A stretch of DNA of 17,524 bases from an uncultured Succinivibrio sp. (GCA_900767695.1 CAAGAC010000034.1:1-17524), one strand, 5' to 3'; shown: positions 1-6,843, counted from the first letter of the stretch. Notes: generated by a model not told the origin, from the letters alone. Numbers and translations are program-made.

Positions 1-402
1 GATCATCGGCAGGTGCTTGGTGAAGAGCGCGAATGACAGGGTGTAGGACGGCACCAGGTCGTCGCATTCTTCGCCCTTGATGCACCCGACCGCGACCGAC
101 TTTGGACTGTGTGCGTGGACAATGCCGCCAACATCAGGCCTTTCGCGGTAAGTAAGCAGGTGCATCTCCCATTCCTTGGAAGGCTTGCCTTGCGTCGTGA
201 CGGCAGCGGTATTGATGTCCATGCCGACGAGTTCGTCTTCTATGACTGTCTCAAGATCGCACCCGGTCGGGGTTATGTACATTGTGCCGCCGATCCTCAC
301 GCTGACATTGCCGTGGGTTGCGTTCACAAGCCCGCGCTCGCGCAGCTTCCTGCACACGAGGATCAGATCGGCCTTTGGATTGCTGTTTTCTTTTGCGTTC
401 AT
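1..402 (-). CDS. Class II aldolase/adducin-family protein (partial, 3' end beyond window)
   Basis: The reading frame starts at the ATG at 402 and stays open for 134 codons to the left edge, so the C-terminal part is missing. Visible family features are GNVSVR near residues 31-36, the phosphate-loop-like TPTG at 44-47, the acidic residue in SKEWEMH (E77) and the HAHS motif (H96, H98). These match the Zn2+ ligands and catalytic Glu of the class II aldolase/epimerase/decarboxylase family (FucA, RhaD, AraD, OtnC). Such enzymes cleave, epimerise or decarboxylate phosphorylated sugars or sugar acids in the cytoplasm. The ATG lies 4 bp after the dctM stop, and its ribosome-binding site (AAGGGG) overlaps the dctM end, so it is the fourth gene of the TRAP operon. 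The transported compound is probably routed to this enzyme, but the exact substrate cannot be read from the fragment. Confidence 0.85.
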   Translation of the reverse strand, partial: MNAKENSNPKADLILVCRKLRERGLVNATHGNVSVRIGGTMYITPTGCDLETVIEDELVGMDINTAAVTTQGKPSKEWEMHLLTYRERPDVGGIVHAHSPKSVAVGCIKGEECDDLVPSYTLSFALFTKHLPMI

Positions 403-406
403 GGCG

Positions 407-1693
407 TCACCCCTTCAGAACATGGACGAGATACAGGGAAAGGTCCGGCCAGGCGAAGGTGATCATTGCGCCTATGGTGATAACCAGCACGATGTACAGC
501 ACGTCCGGGAAGGTTTCCTCAATCTTGCAGTGCAGGATCCTGCACGCGGTGAACAGGCCGACAGACAGCGGCGGAGTTATGCCGCCAACTGCTAGGTTTG
601 CCATCATGGCCACGCCGAAGTGCACCGGGTCCATGCCCATAGAGGTGACGATCGGGAAGAGGATCGGAGTGATCAGAATGATTATGCAGATCGTCTCCAT
701 GAAGCACCCGAGCACCCACAGCAGGCAGAAGAACACGGCCAGGATCATGTACGGGTTCTGGGTGAGGCCAAGCAGCGCGTCGGTGAAGATCTGAGGCACG
801 TTCTGGGTCGCCATCAGCCACCCGAAAGGCGTTGCCGACGAGATGATGAAGAGGATGATGGCCGAGGTGACGACGCTTTCCGAGGTCGCTTTGAAGAAGT
901 CCTTGAAGGTTATCTCGCGGTAGACGAACACAGCGAGGAACAGAGCATAAGCTGCGGCGATGACCGAGGATTCGGTCGGGGTCAGCAGGCCGGAAATCAC
1001 GCCTCCGATGATGATGATCGGCATCATGAGCGGGAGCAGGGCATCGAGGATGATGTGGACGCACTCGGCTGCGGTATAGGTCTGAACCTGTCCTGCGCCG
1101 ATGCCCCTCTTCTTGGCGATGACGCAGTTCATCAGGATCAGCAGCAGGATGATGAATACGCCAGGGACGATCCCGGCAACGAACATGTCGCCAACAGAGA
1201 CGCCGGTGATCCCGGCGTAGATGACCATCACGAGCGAAGGCGGGATCAGTGTCGCCATCACGCCGCCTCCAGCGAGGATGCCGGCAGTTATGCCCTTGCT
1301 GTAGCCCTGGCGGAGCATTTCATCGCCGACAATGCCGCCGATCGCGGCGGTGGAGGCCACGCCTGAGCCTGAGACAGCGCCGAAGAAGCCGCAGGTCACG
1401 AGGGTGGTGGCCCCAAGGCCGCCAGGCACCCTCGACACCAGCATGTTTGCTAGCTTCATCAGCCTGGGTGTGGAGCCGTAGGCCATCAGCGCGCCGGCGA
1501 AGATGAACAGCGGCAGCGCCATCATGGTGTATGAGCGCGCTCCGTCGACCATCCTGCCCACGATCACCATGGGATCCGGATATCCCTGGTATAGCAGGAA
1601 GGCAAAGCAGCTCATCGAAATGGAAAACGCCACGGGTATGCCTGCAATGAGGCAGACGGCGAGCGTTATGAAAATGATGATTACAGGATCCAT
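407..1693 (-). CDS. dctM: TRAP transporter large permease subunit, DctM family
   Basis: This 428-aa polytopic inner-membrane protein has the usual length of DctM and about a dozen hydrophobic segments. Family signatures include the N-terminal PVAFSISM region, MMALPLFIFAGALM, GFFGAVSGSGVASTAAIGGI, GGGVMATLIPPS and, near the C-terminus, NLAVGGITPPLSVGLF. DctM is the ion-coupled channel of tripartite ATP-independent periplasmic transporters. It works with the DctQ small subunit and the DctP receptor encoded just upstream. Its ATG overlaps the dctQ stop codon by one base (TGATG), and GGAG sits 8 nt upstream of the start, so translation is coupled to dctQ. The protein looks intact. The substrate is unknown but should be an anionic carboxylate, as for most TRAP systems. 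Confidence 0.95.
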   Translation of the reverse strand: MDPVIIIFITLAVCLIAGIPVAFSISMSCFAFLLYQGYPDPMVIVGRMVDGARSYTMMALPLFIFAGALMAYGSTPRLMKLANMLVSRVPGGLGATTLVTCGFFGAVSGSGVASTAAIGGIVGDEMLRQGYSKGITAGILAGGGVMATLIPPSLVMVIYAGITGVSVGDMFVAGIVPGVFIILLLILMNCVIAKKRGIGAGQVQTYTAAECVHIILDALLPLMMPIIIIGGVISGLLTPTESSVIAAAYALFLAVFVYREITFKDFFKATSESVVTSAIILFIISSATPFGWLMATQNVPQIFTDALLGLTQNPYMILAVFFCLLWVLGCFMETICIIILITPILFPIVTSMGMDPVHFGVAMMANLAVGGITPPLSVGLFTACRILHCKIEETFPDVLYIVLVITIGAMITFAWPDLSLYLVHVLKG

Positions 1694-2202
1694 CAGTCTT
1701 TCTCCCCGGCATCAGCAGCCTTGGCGCCATCCTTTTCTTCCTTGTGCCCCAGGCGGTCGATGCACCTGAGCACCAGGTAGGCGGCGTTGAGCGCCATCGC
1801 CGCCGAGAAGAACAGGTAGTTGATTGCAAGCGGCGCCTTCATCGCCGGCGACATCGTGTGCAGGTTCTCGACCACGAGAGGCCAGCCGTAGCAAAGAAGC
1901 GCTATGCAGAAAGCCGCGCACAGCAGGTCGCCGGCAGTGAACACCACTGAGGGAAGAGGCTTCGGGAGCAGGTTTACAAAAAGCTCGATCCTGGTGTGCG
2001 CGTTCATCGAGGTGGCCAGCGCCGCCCCAAGGAAGGTGATGCACACCATGCACATGGTCGAAAGCTCCTCGACCCATTTGAACGATCCGTCAAACACGTT
2101 GCGGTTGATGACCTGGATTAGAACGATGGTCGCCATAAGCGCAAGCGCGATGGAGCAGATCAACTTGATGAGGATCTGAACCTTCTGCATGAGCGTCCGC
2201 AT
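1693..2202 (-). CDS. dctQ: TRAP transporter small permease subunit, DctQ family
   Basis: This 169-aa protein has four hydrophobic segments, the topology and length expected for DctQ. The motif FKWVEELSTMCMVCITFLGAA resembles the conserved (W)xEE..R....W..FLGAA region that follows the first two segments. The C-terminal tail is charged and cytoplasmic (KEEKDGAKAADAGEKD). DctQ forms the integral-membrane complex with DctM. The start at 2202 has GGAGG only 4 nt upstream; a second ATG at codon 5 has better spacing and could be used instead. The gene sits 31 bp downstream of dctP and overlaps dctM by one base, so the three subunits form one transcript. Confidence 0.93.
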   Translation of the reverse strand: MRTLMQKVQILIKLICSIALALMATIVLIQVINRNVFDGSFKWVEELSTMCMVCITFLGAALATSMNAHTRIELFVNLLPKPLPSVVFTAGDLLCAAFCIALLCYGWPLVVENLHTMSPAMKAPLAINYLFFSAAMALNAAYLVLRCIDRLGHKEEKDGAKAADAGEKD

Positions 2203-2233
2203 AAAGCCTCCGTTGTTTCCTGTTTAAGTAGGG

Positions 2234-3268
2234 TTACTTGGCGTTCTGGGAGTCGCGCGCGAGCTTGATCCAGCCCGGATGCTTCTTCTCGAACTTGTCC
2301 CAGACCGGCTTCATGCGGGCCCTGAAGGCTTCCTTGTCAACCTCGTTGACCTTCATGCCTTTCTTCTTGAGCTCCTCGATGAATTTGCTTTCGTCGGAGA
2401 GGCTGAGGTCGGTGGTCCTGGCCTTGTCCGCCTCCTCGCGGATCACCTTCTGGAAGTCGGCGGGAAGGGCGTCGAACCACTTCTTGTTCACGCCGAAGAC
2501 GCAGTTGTCATACATGTGGCCGGAAAGCGACAGGTACTTCTGAACCTCGTAGATGGAGGAATTGAGGACGTTGGCCGCCGGGTTCTCCTCGCCGTCGACA
2601 GTTCCCTGCTGCAAGGCGGTGAACAGCTCCGAGAACGGCATGATGATGACGTTTGAGTCGAGCGCCTTGAACATCTGGACCTTCATGTCGTTTTCCGAGG
2701 TGCGGAACTTGATGCCCTTCATGTCCTCAGGCTTGACGATCGGGTGGCTGTTGCTGGTGAAGTGGCGGTAGCCGGACTCCCAGTAGGAGAGAACGTACGA
2801 GCCGTTGGGCTCGATGTTTTCCTTGGCGAACCTCTTCCCCAGATCGCCGTTCCATGCGTTGCGCGCGCCTTCAAGGGAGTCGAAGAGGAAGGGGATCAGA
2901 GTAACGTTGGCGGCCGTGTCGTAGCGCTCCCAGAAGGAGCTAGACATGAGCACCGACGACTCGAGGGTGCCGGTGTTCATTTGCTCGAGCATCTCGAGCT
3001 CGCCGCCTAGCGATCCTGAGTCGTATACGTTTACGGCGACCTTGCCGCCGGTGCGCTCCTCGACGTTCTTCTTGAACTGGAGCAGTGCAATGTTCACCGG
3101 GTGCTTGGGGCCGGCGACGTGGCCGATGTTCATCGTGAACTCGGCATTCTTGTTGACTGTCGGCGCCGCCTTTTTCTGCATTGAAGGAGCGTTGAGTGCA
3201 AAAGCAGAGCCGGATCCGGCAAGGAAAGCAGCTGCAAAGGCGCAGGCCAGAACAGATTTGAGTTTCAT
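2234..3268 (-). CDS. dctP: TRAP transporter periplasmic substrate-binding protein, DctP/SiaP family
   Basis: This 344-aa secreted receptor has a clear Sec signal peptide: a basic MKLK start, a hydrophobic core, and probable cleavage after GSAFA near residue 24. The mature part carries typical TRAP-receptor features: HVAGPKHPVN near residue 50, GGELEMLEQMNTGTL near 88-102, MKGIKFRTSEN with the conserved substrate-carboxylate-binding Arg at about 189, and ALQQGTVDGEENP near 218-230. DctP binds the solute in the periplasm and hands it to DctQM. It is the first gene of the operon. A GAGGTGG ribosome-binding sequence precedes the ATG, and the start lies 26 bp from a perfect palindrome that is the likely IclR-type operator. 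The lone Arg-type site indicates a carboxylate ligand, which could be a C4-dicarboxylate or a sugar acid; sequence alone does not decide. Confidence 0.95.
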   Translation of the reverse strand: MKLKSVLACAFAAAFLAGSGSAFALNAPSMQKKAAPTVNKNAEFTMNIGHVAGPKHPVNIALLQFKKNVEERTGGKVAVNVYDSGSLGGELEMLEQMNTGTLESSVLMSSSFWERYDTAANVTLIPFLFDSLEGARNAWNGDLGKRFAKENIEPNGSYVLSYWESGYRHFTSNSHPIVKPEDMKGIKFRTSENDMKVQMFKALDSNVIIMPFSELFTALQQGTVDGEENPAANVLNSSIYEVQKYLSLSGHMYDNCVFGVNKKWFDALPADFQKVIREEADKARTTDLSLSDESKFIEELKKKGMKVNEVDKEAFRARMKPVWDKFEKKHPGWIKLARDSQNAK

Positions 3269-3294
3269 TCATCCACCTCTTATGCGGTTTGATT

Positions 3295-3315
3295 GTGTTC
3301 CACAATGTGGAACAC
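3295..3315. promoter_or_regulatory. Perfect 10+1+10 palindrome, probable IclR-family operator for the TRAP operon
   Basis: The arm GTGTTCCACA, one central A, and the arm TGTGGAACAC form an uninterrupted 21-bp inverted repeat. It lies between dctP (minus strand) and the divergent IclR-family gene. IclR-family regulators commonly bind palindromes of about this size with a TTCCA/TGGAA core. A possible minus-strand -10 (TAGAAT, 3320-3325) sits immediately upstream, so the palindrome would cover the dctP transcription start. This favours repression, relieved by an effector. An isolated TGGAAC half-site lies at 3367-3372. Assignment to the adjacent regulator is inferred from position. Confidence 0.72.
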
Positions 3316-3481
3316 TTTAATTCTAGGAAAAAGCCTGCGCGGCGCTTTGGCTTTAAGTTCAAAATCTGGAACGCGTCACGTTTTAAAATGTCACCTGCCG
3401 TCCACACCGTGTATGCGGGACAAGCGCTCATGGGCCATCAACGCCTTTTGAATCGCGTTCAAGATCAAGGAAAACTGACTT

Positions 3482-4249
3482 ATGGCAGATAGCCAGAACT
3501 TGCTGATACTCATCAAGGCCTTCGATGTCATCAACCTGATGGCGCTGCGCCGCCATTCCATGGGAGTGTCCGAGATCGGAAGAGAGCTGCACCTGCCCAA
3601 GAGCGTTGTGTTCAGGATCCTCAACACCCTCAAGGAAAGGGGATTTGTGAGCCAGGATCCGCAGACCCGCAGCTATTCGCTGGGGATCAGGTTCTTCTAT
3701 GTTGGGCAGAGCGCCCAGCACATGCTCCCGCTGTGCAGGACAGCAGCGGGGATATTGGAGCCTTTGAGCGTGAAGCTTGGAGAGAAGCTTCAATTCATGA
3801 TCCCCTATCCGAGCGGCGTGAAGGACCTTTCGGCACTGGTCATATGCTCGTCAGGAGCCAACTCGGCATCAGATGAGGGATACGAAGACCATTTCACCCT
3901 GCCGATGCATGCATCGGCAGGAGGGCAGTGCATCCTCGCCTTTTCCTCGGATTCGGAGTTGAGGTCTTTCCATGGAGGAGAGCTTCAGGCGCTGACGGAG
4001 AAGACTGTTACCGACTGGGAGGCGCTTGACCGCAGGCTGCCTTGCATCCGCGAGCGCGGATATGCATGCTGCGATGGCGAGATGGCCGACAAGGTCGGCG
4101 AGATAGCCGTTCCAGTGCATGACACCATGCACTCGCTCATAGGAGCGCTAGAACTCACCGGCAGTTCTCAACGCATAGAAGGCCTTGATAAGACGCGCAC
4201 TGTCGCCATGCTCAACAAGGCCGCAAGGGCGATCGGCAGGGTCATGTAG
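3482..4249 (+). CDS. IclR-family transcriptional regulator
   Basis: The 255-aa protein has the full IclR layout. An N-terminal winged helix-turn-helix covers about residues 5-72: the helix-turn-helix GVSEIGRELHLPKSVVFRILNTL at 28-50 is followed by the wing KERGFVSQDPQTRSYSLGIRF. A GAF-like effector domain fills the remainder to residue 255, with the family pattern LPMHASAGGQCILAF and a C-terminal EIAVPVHD...IGALELTG segment. Such proteins bind small-molecule acids and control divergent catabolic or transport operons. This one lies back-to-back with dctPQM-aldolase across a 213-bp region containing a strong palindrome, so it most likely senses the transported substrate or a breakdown product. 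The ATG at 3482 has only a weak AAGGA sequence upstream. No better in-frame start is present. Confidence 0.93.
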   Translation: MADSQNLLILIKAFDVINLMALRRHSMGVSEIGRELHLPKSVVFRILNTLKERGFVSQDPQTRSYSLGIRFFYVGQSAQHMLPLCRTAAGILEPLSVKLGEKLQFMIPYPSGVKDLSALVICSSGANSASDEGYEDHFTLPMHASAGGQCILAFSSDSELRSFHGGELQALTEKTVTDWEALDRRLPCIRERGYACCDGEMADKVGEIAVPVHDTMHSLIGALELTGSSQRIEGLDKTRTVAMLNKAARAIGRVM

Positions 4250-4288
4250 CCTTGCTCTTGGGAGCGCCAGAACTGGCTAGATCCCGTC

Positions 4289-4317
4289 TTGAACCGTAAT
4301 CTTGTTTTATATATAAT
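4289..4317 (+). promoter_or_regulatory. Sigma-70 promoter of rpmF
   Basis: A -35 box TTGAAC (4289-4294) and a -10 box TATAAT (4312-4317) are separated by 17 bp. This is the best vegetative promoter in the window. Transcription should start near 4324, giving a leader of about 80 nt before rpmF. The leader contains a small hairpin close to the 5' end (4330-4345, GCTGTC/GACAGC with a GTGA loop). Confidence 0.85.
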
Positions 4318-4329
4318 GCCGCGTTTAGA

Positions 4330-4345
4330 GCTGTCGTGAGACAGC
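4330..4345 (+). other. Small hairpin in the rpmF leader
   Basis: GCTGTC and GACAGC form a 6-bp stem with a GTGA tetraloop, a few nucleotides downstream of the predicted rpmF transcription start. It could protect the 5' end of the mRNA or take part in ribosomal-protein regulation. No T-tract follows, so it is not a terminator. The function is unknown. Confidence 0.4.
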
Positions 4346-4406
4346 GTAGATTACATGACGCGGCACTGAAACAGCCGCATTTCCGGAAATTTAGGAGACA
4401 TCAACC

Positions 4407-4607
4407 ATGGCCGTTCAGCAGACCCACCAGTCCCGTTCACGCCGTGACAAGCGCCGCACCCACGACGCGCTTACCGCCAACCTGCTTTCAGTGGACAAGA
4501 CCTCCGGCGAGGTCCACATCCGCCACAACATGACCGCCGGCGGCTACTACCGCGGCGTCAAGTACGACCTCGAGGCCGCTGCGCCTCTGAGCCGCAAGCG
4601 CAAGTGA
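4407..4607 (+). CDS. rpmF: 50S ribosomal protein L32
   Basis: This 66-aa basic protein begins MAVQQTHQSRSRRDKRRTHD and contains the L32 core LLSVDKTSGEVHIRHNMTAGGYYRGVKY. The core aligns well with gammaproteobacterial L32, and the zinc-binding CxxC pairs of some bacterial L32 proteins are absent, as in E. coli. It is a component of the large ribosomal subunit. AGGAG lies 9 nt upstream of the ATG. The protein is about nine residues longer than the usual 57 aa because of a C-terminal tail, DLEAAAPLSRKRK. rpmF heads the fatty-acid/phospholipid cluster as in most proteobacteria, but the DUF177 gene (yceD) that usually precedes it is absent; an IclR gene lies there instead. Confidence 0.97.
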   Translation: MAVQQTHQSRSRRDKRRTHDALTANLLSVDKTSGEVHIRHNMTAGGYYRGVKYDLEAAAPLSRKRK

Positions 4608-4662
4608 TCAGGACCGGCAGCATCCCGGTTTAGAACCATCAACAGTCAAGCTTGTACTGGAG

Positions 4663-4703
4663 CGGGGCGCTGCGGATAGCCGCAGCGCCCCGTTTGCGTT
4701 TTG
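4663..4703 (+). terminator. Intrinsic terminator/attenuator between rpmF and plsX
   Basis: CGGGGCGCTGCGG and CCGCAGCGCCCCG (4663-4675 and 4680-4692) pair as a perfect 13-bp GC-rich stem with an ATAG tetraloop. The tract TTTGCGTTTT follows. The structure should stop much of the rpmF transcription. Because the T-tract is interrupted by GCG, some read-through is expected. The plsX start codon is placed inside this tract, so plsX depends on read-through unless another promoter exists. Confidence 0.88.
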
Positions 4704-5681
4704 ACATCAGACAAGAACAGCATCACAGTTGCCGTTGACGGCAACGGCGGCGACCGCGAGGCCCTGGCGGGCATCGGCAAGGCTGCAAAATTCGCCCTGA
4801 CCCTGTATCCGGGCATGAAGCTCATCGTTTACGGCGCCCGCCGCCTCGAGGAGGATCTCGCCCGAGGGCAGGTCCTGGGCCCCAGGTGCGAGTTCCGCAC
4901 CGCGGCAGTCCAGATCCCGCAGGACGAGTCCCCGAGGAGCGTGCTTGGCGGCTACTCCCAGTCCTCGATGCGCAAGGCCATCGAGTGCGTGAGAGATGGC
5001 GAGGCGCAGGCGGTGATCTCCGCAGGCGGCACCGGACCTTTGGTCGTGCTCTCGCGCCACATCCTTGGCACCATCGGGCGCATCCGCCCAGCGCTCTGCG
5101 CGAAGATCCCCGCAGGCCCGGGCCGCTTCAGCCTGATGCTCGATCTGGGCGCCAATGCAAGGTGCACCCCGGACGATCTGTGCTGCTTTGCCCGCCTGGG
5201 CACCGCGGCAGGCAGGATCATCCTGGGAGAGAGCGAGCCAACCTGCGCCGTGCTCAACATCGGCTCCGAGCTTGGCAAGGGCAATGACCTCGTGCAGGGC
5301 GCGCGGGATTTCATAAGCTCATTCAAGGGCCTCCACTGCAACGGCTTCACCGAGGCAGACAGGATCTTCTCCGGCGACAACGACATCATCGTGACCGACG
5401 GCTTCACCGGCAACATCGCGCTCAAGTCCGCCGAGGGCGTGGCGCGCGTGTTCTTCCACGGGCAGGGGCTCAAGCGCTACTTTGCAAAGCTCGCCCGCCC
5501 CGAGTGGATGATGCCGTGGCAGTACAACGGCTCGATCCTGCTTGGAGTGCGCAGCACCGTGGTCAAGAGCCACGCCAGCGCCAGGCAGGAGGCTCTGGCC
5601 GTCGCCATAGTCGAGGCGGCCAAGGCCGTCAAGGCCGGGCTTTCAAAAGCCCTGGAGGAGGATCCGCTCACCAGGGCCTGA
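4701..5681 (+). CDS. plsX: Phosphate acyltransferase PlsX (acyl-ACP:phosphate transacylase)
   Basis: PlsX converts acyl-ACP and phosphate into acyl-phosphate, the donor for PlsY, at the start of phospholipid synthesis. The 326-aa protein shows the family pattern ITVAVDGNGGD (residues 8-18), SAGGTGPL (107-114), LDLGANARCTPDDL (147-160), NIGSELGKGNDL (186-197) and TDGFTGNIALKSAEGVAR. It is shorter than E. coli PlsX (about 356 aa), and conserved positions differ: the usual DAMGGD is DGNGGD and SAGNTG is SAGGTG. The only usable start before the ITVAVD strand is TTG at 4701. It has no recognisable ribosome-binding site and lies in the T-tract of the terminator behind rpmF. Low expression or coupling to read-through is therefore likely. 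Family assignment is firm; the start codon is less so. Confidence 0.92.
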   Translation: MTSDKNSITVAVDGNGGDREALAGIGKAAKFALTLYPGMKLIVYGARRLEEDLARGQVLGPRCEFRTAAVQIPQDESPRSVLGGYSQSSMRKAIECVRDGEAQAVISAGGTGPLVVLSRHILGTIGRIRPALCAKIPAGPGRFSLMLDLGANARCTPDDLCCFARLGTAAGRIILGESEPTCAVLNIGSELGKGNDLVQGARDFISSFKGLHCNGFTEADRIFSGDNDIIVTDGFTGNIALKSAEGVARVFFHGQGLKRYFAKLARPEWMMPWQYNGSILLGVRSTVVKSHASARQEALAVAIVEAAKAVKAGLSKALEEDPLTRA

Positions 5682-5704
5682 GGCCCGCGCGGGCGGGGAT
5701 TTGG

Positions 5705-5731
5705 GGCTTGCGTGTATAATGGGCGCAAGCC
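5705..5731 (+). promoter_or_regulatory. Probable fabH promoter: TATAAT -10 inside an 8-bp inverted repeat
   Basis: A consensus TATAAT (5715-5720) lies in the 11-bp loop between GGCTTGCG (5705-5712) and CGCAAGCC (5724-5731). No good -35 is visible at the expected distance, so the promoter may be weak or need an activator. A symmetric element centred on a -10 is the layout of a repressor operator. It lies in the gap between plsX and fabH, 80 bp before the fabH start. No known fatty-acid regulator (FadR, FabR, FapR) consensus was recognised here. Confidence 0.55.
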
Positions 5732-5733
5732 AT

Positions 5734-5755
5734 GCGCGCCTTGTCCAAGGCGCGC
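5734..5755 (+). other. Hairpin in the fabH leader
   Basis: GCGCGCCTTG and CAAGGCGCGC form a 10-bp near-continuous palindrome with TC at the centre, so about 9 pairs around a four-base loop. It lies immediately after the putative fabH transcription start. There is no T-tract, so it is not a simple terminator. Its right arm shares CCAAGGCGCG with the hairpin found just after fabH. Confidence 0.5.
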
Positions 5756-5811
5756 CATCATCGGGGCGAATGCCACTGATTGACACAAACTTCAGCTAAA
5801 CGGGTGTTTCT

Positions 5812-6768
5812 TTGCATACCAGAATCCTAGGAACCGGCGGCTATCTTCCCGAAAAAGTCCGCACCAACGCCGATCTCGAGAAGATGGTCGAGACCTCTGA
5901 CGAATGGATTGTCGAGCGCACCGGGATCCGCGAGCGCAGGATCGCCGGGCCTGGCGACACCGCGGCGTCGATGGGCGCCCAGGCGGCAAGGCAGGCGCTG
6001 GAGGCGGCAGGCCTCGAGCCTTCCCAGGTCGGCGCCGTCATCTGCGCCACCACATCCTCGCGCAACGCCTTCCCGTCGGCAGCCTGCGAGATAGCGGGCC
6101 TGCTCGGGATCAAGGACGTCCCGGCATTCGACGTCGCCGCGGCCTGCGCGGGCTTCTCCTACGCCTACGCCATGGCCCACTCGATGATCCTCTCCTCGAT
6201 GTGCGACAACGTGCTGGTCGTTGGCTCCGACCTTCTGGCAGAGGCCTGCGATCCCAAGGACCGCACCACCATCATCCTCTTCGGCGACGGCGCCGGCGCC
6301 GTGGTGCTCGGCAAGTCCGAGGAGCCCGGCACCATTGCCGTCAAGCTCTCCTCCGATCCCGCCTTCGCGCCGCTTTTGAAGCTTCCCTTCCCAACCAGGG
6401 GAGGGGACGACGCGGCAAGCTCGTACCTCTACATGAAGGGCAACGACGTCTTCCGCCACGCCGTGGTCGTGCTCTCGCGCCTGGTGACCCAGACGCTCGA
6501 GGCAGGCGGTGTCTCGGCCTCCGATCTCGACTTCCTGGTGCCGCACCAGGCCAACCTGCGCATCATCGCGGCCACCGCGCGCAGGCTCCAGCTCGACATG
6601 TCGCAGGTCATCGTGACCCTGGACCGCCAGGGCAACACCTCGTCGGCCTCGGTTCCGCTGGCGCTCGACGAGGGCATCAGGTCAGGCCGTATCAAGCGCG
6701 GCGACATGCTGCTCCTCGAGTCGTTCGGCGGCGGCTTTGCCTGGGGCTCGGCCCTCGTCAAGTACTGA
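5812..6768 (+). CDS. fabH: Beta-ketoacyl-ACP synthase III (FabH)
   Basis: FabH catalyses the first condensation of type II fatty-acid synthesis, acetyl-CoA plus malonyl-ACP to acetoacetyl-ACP, in the cytoplasm. The 318-aa thiolase-fold protein is full length. It carries the catalytic triad at Cys112 (FDVAAACAGFSYA), His245 (VPHQANLRII) and Asn275 (RQGNTSSASVP), plus the N-terminal TSDEWIVERTGIRERR block and the C-terminal ESFGGGFAWGSALVKY. The start is TTG at 5812, giving MHTRILGTGGYLP, which aligns with the start of E. coli FabH (MYTKIIGTGSYLP). The ribosome-binding site is poor (CGGGTG). It lies 130 bp after plsX, with its own putative promoter, and is followed by fabD. Confidence 0.97.
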   Translation: MHTRILGTGGYLPEKVRTNADLEKMVETSDEWIVERTGIRERRIAGPGDTAASMGAQAARQALEAAGLEPSQVGAVICATTSSRNAFPSAACEIAGLLGIKDVPAFDVAAACAGFSYAYAMAHSMILSSMCDNVLVVGSDLLAEACDPKDRTTIILFGDGAGAVVLGKSEEPGTIAVKLSSDPAFAPLLKLPFPTRGGDDAASSYLYMKGNDVFRHAVVVLSRLVTQTLEAGGVSASDLDFLVPHQANLRIIAATARRLQLDMSQVIVTLDRQGNTSSASVPLALDEGIRSGRIKRGDMLLLESFGGGFAWGSALVKY

Positions 6769-6802
6769 CGCGCCAAGGCGCGTCTCCGCGGCGGCGCCGC
6801 GG
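6767..6802 (+). other. Two adjacent hairpins between fabH and fabD
   Basis: GACGCGCC/GGCGCGTC (6767-6784, AA at centre, starting within the fabH stop codon) and CCGCGGC/GCCGCGG (6786-6802, GGC loop) form two GC-rich stem-loops one base apart. No T-tract follows, so they are unlikely to be terminators. They could be mRNA processing or stability elements between the two genes. Confidence 0.5.
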
Positions 6803-6819
6803 GGTTCCCAATTTCAAGC

Positions 6820-6843
6820 ATGAACAAGGAGGCGGCCTACTAA
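6820..6843 (+). CDS. Putative 7-aa leader ORF upstream of fabD (first of two)
   Basis: ATG at 6820 opens MNKEAAY and stops with TAA at 6841-6843. The last A of the stop is the first base of the next ATG (TAATG). The AAGGAGG that serves the next ORF is embedded in its codons 3-5. No ribosome-binding site was seen for this ORF itself, so expression is uncertain. It is reported because its end overlaps the next tiny ORF exactly. Confidence 0.3.
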   Translation: MNKEAAY

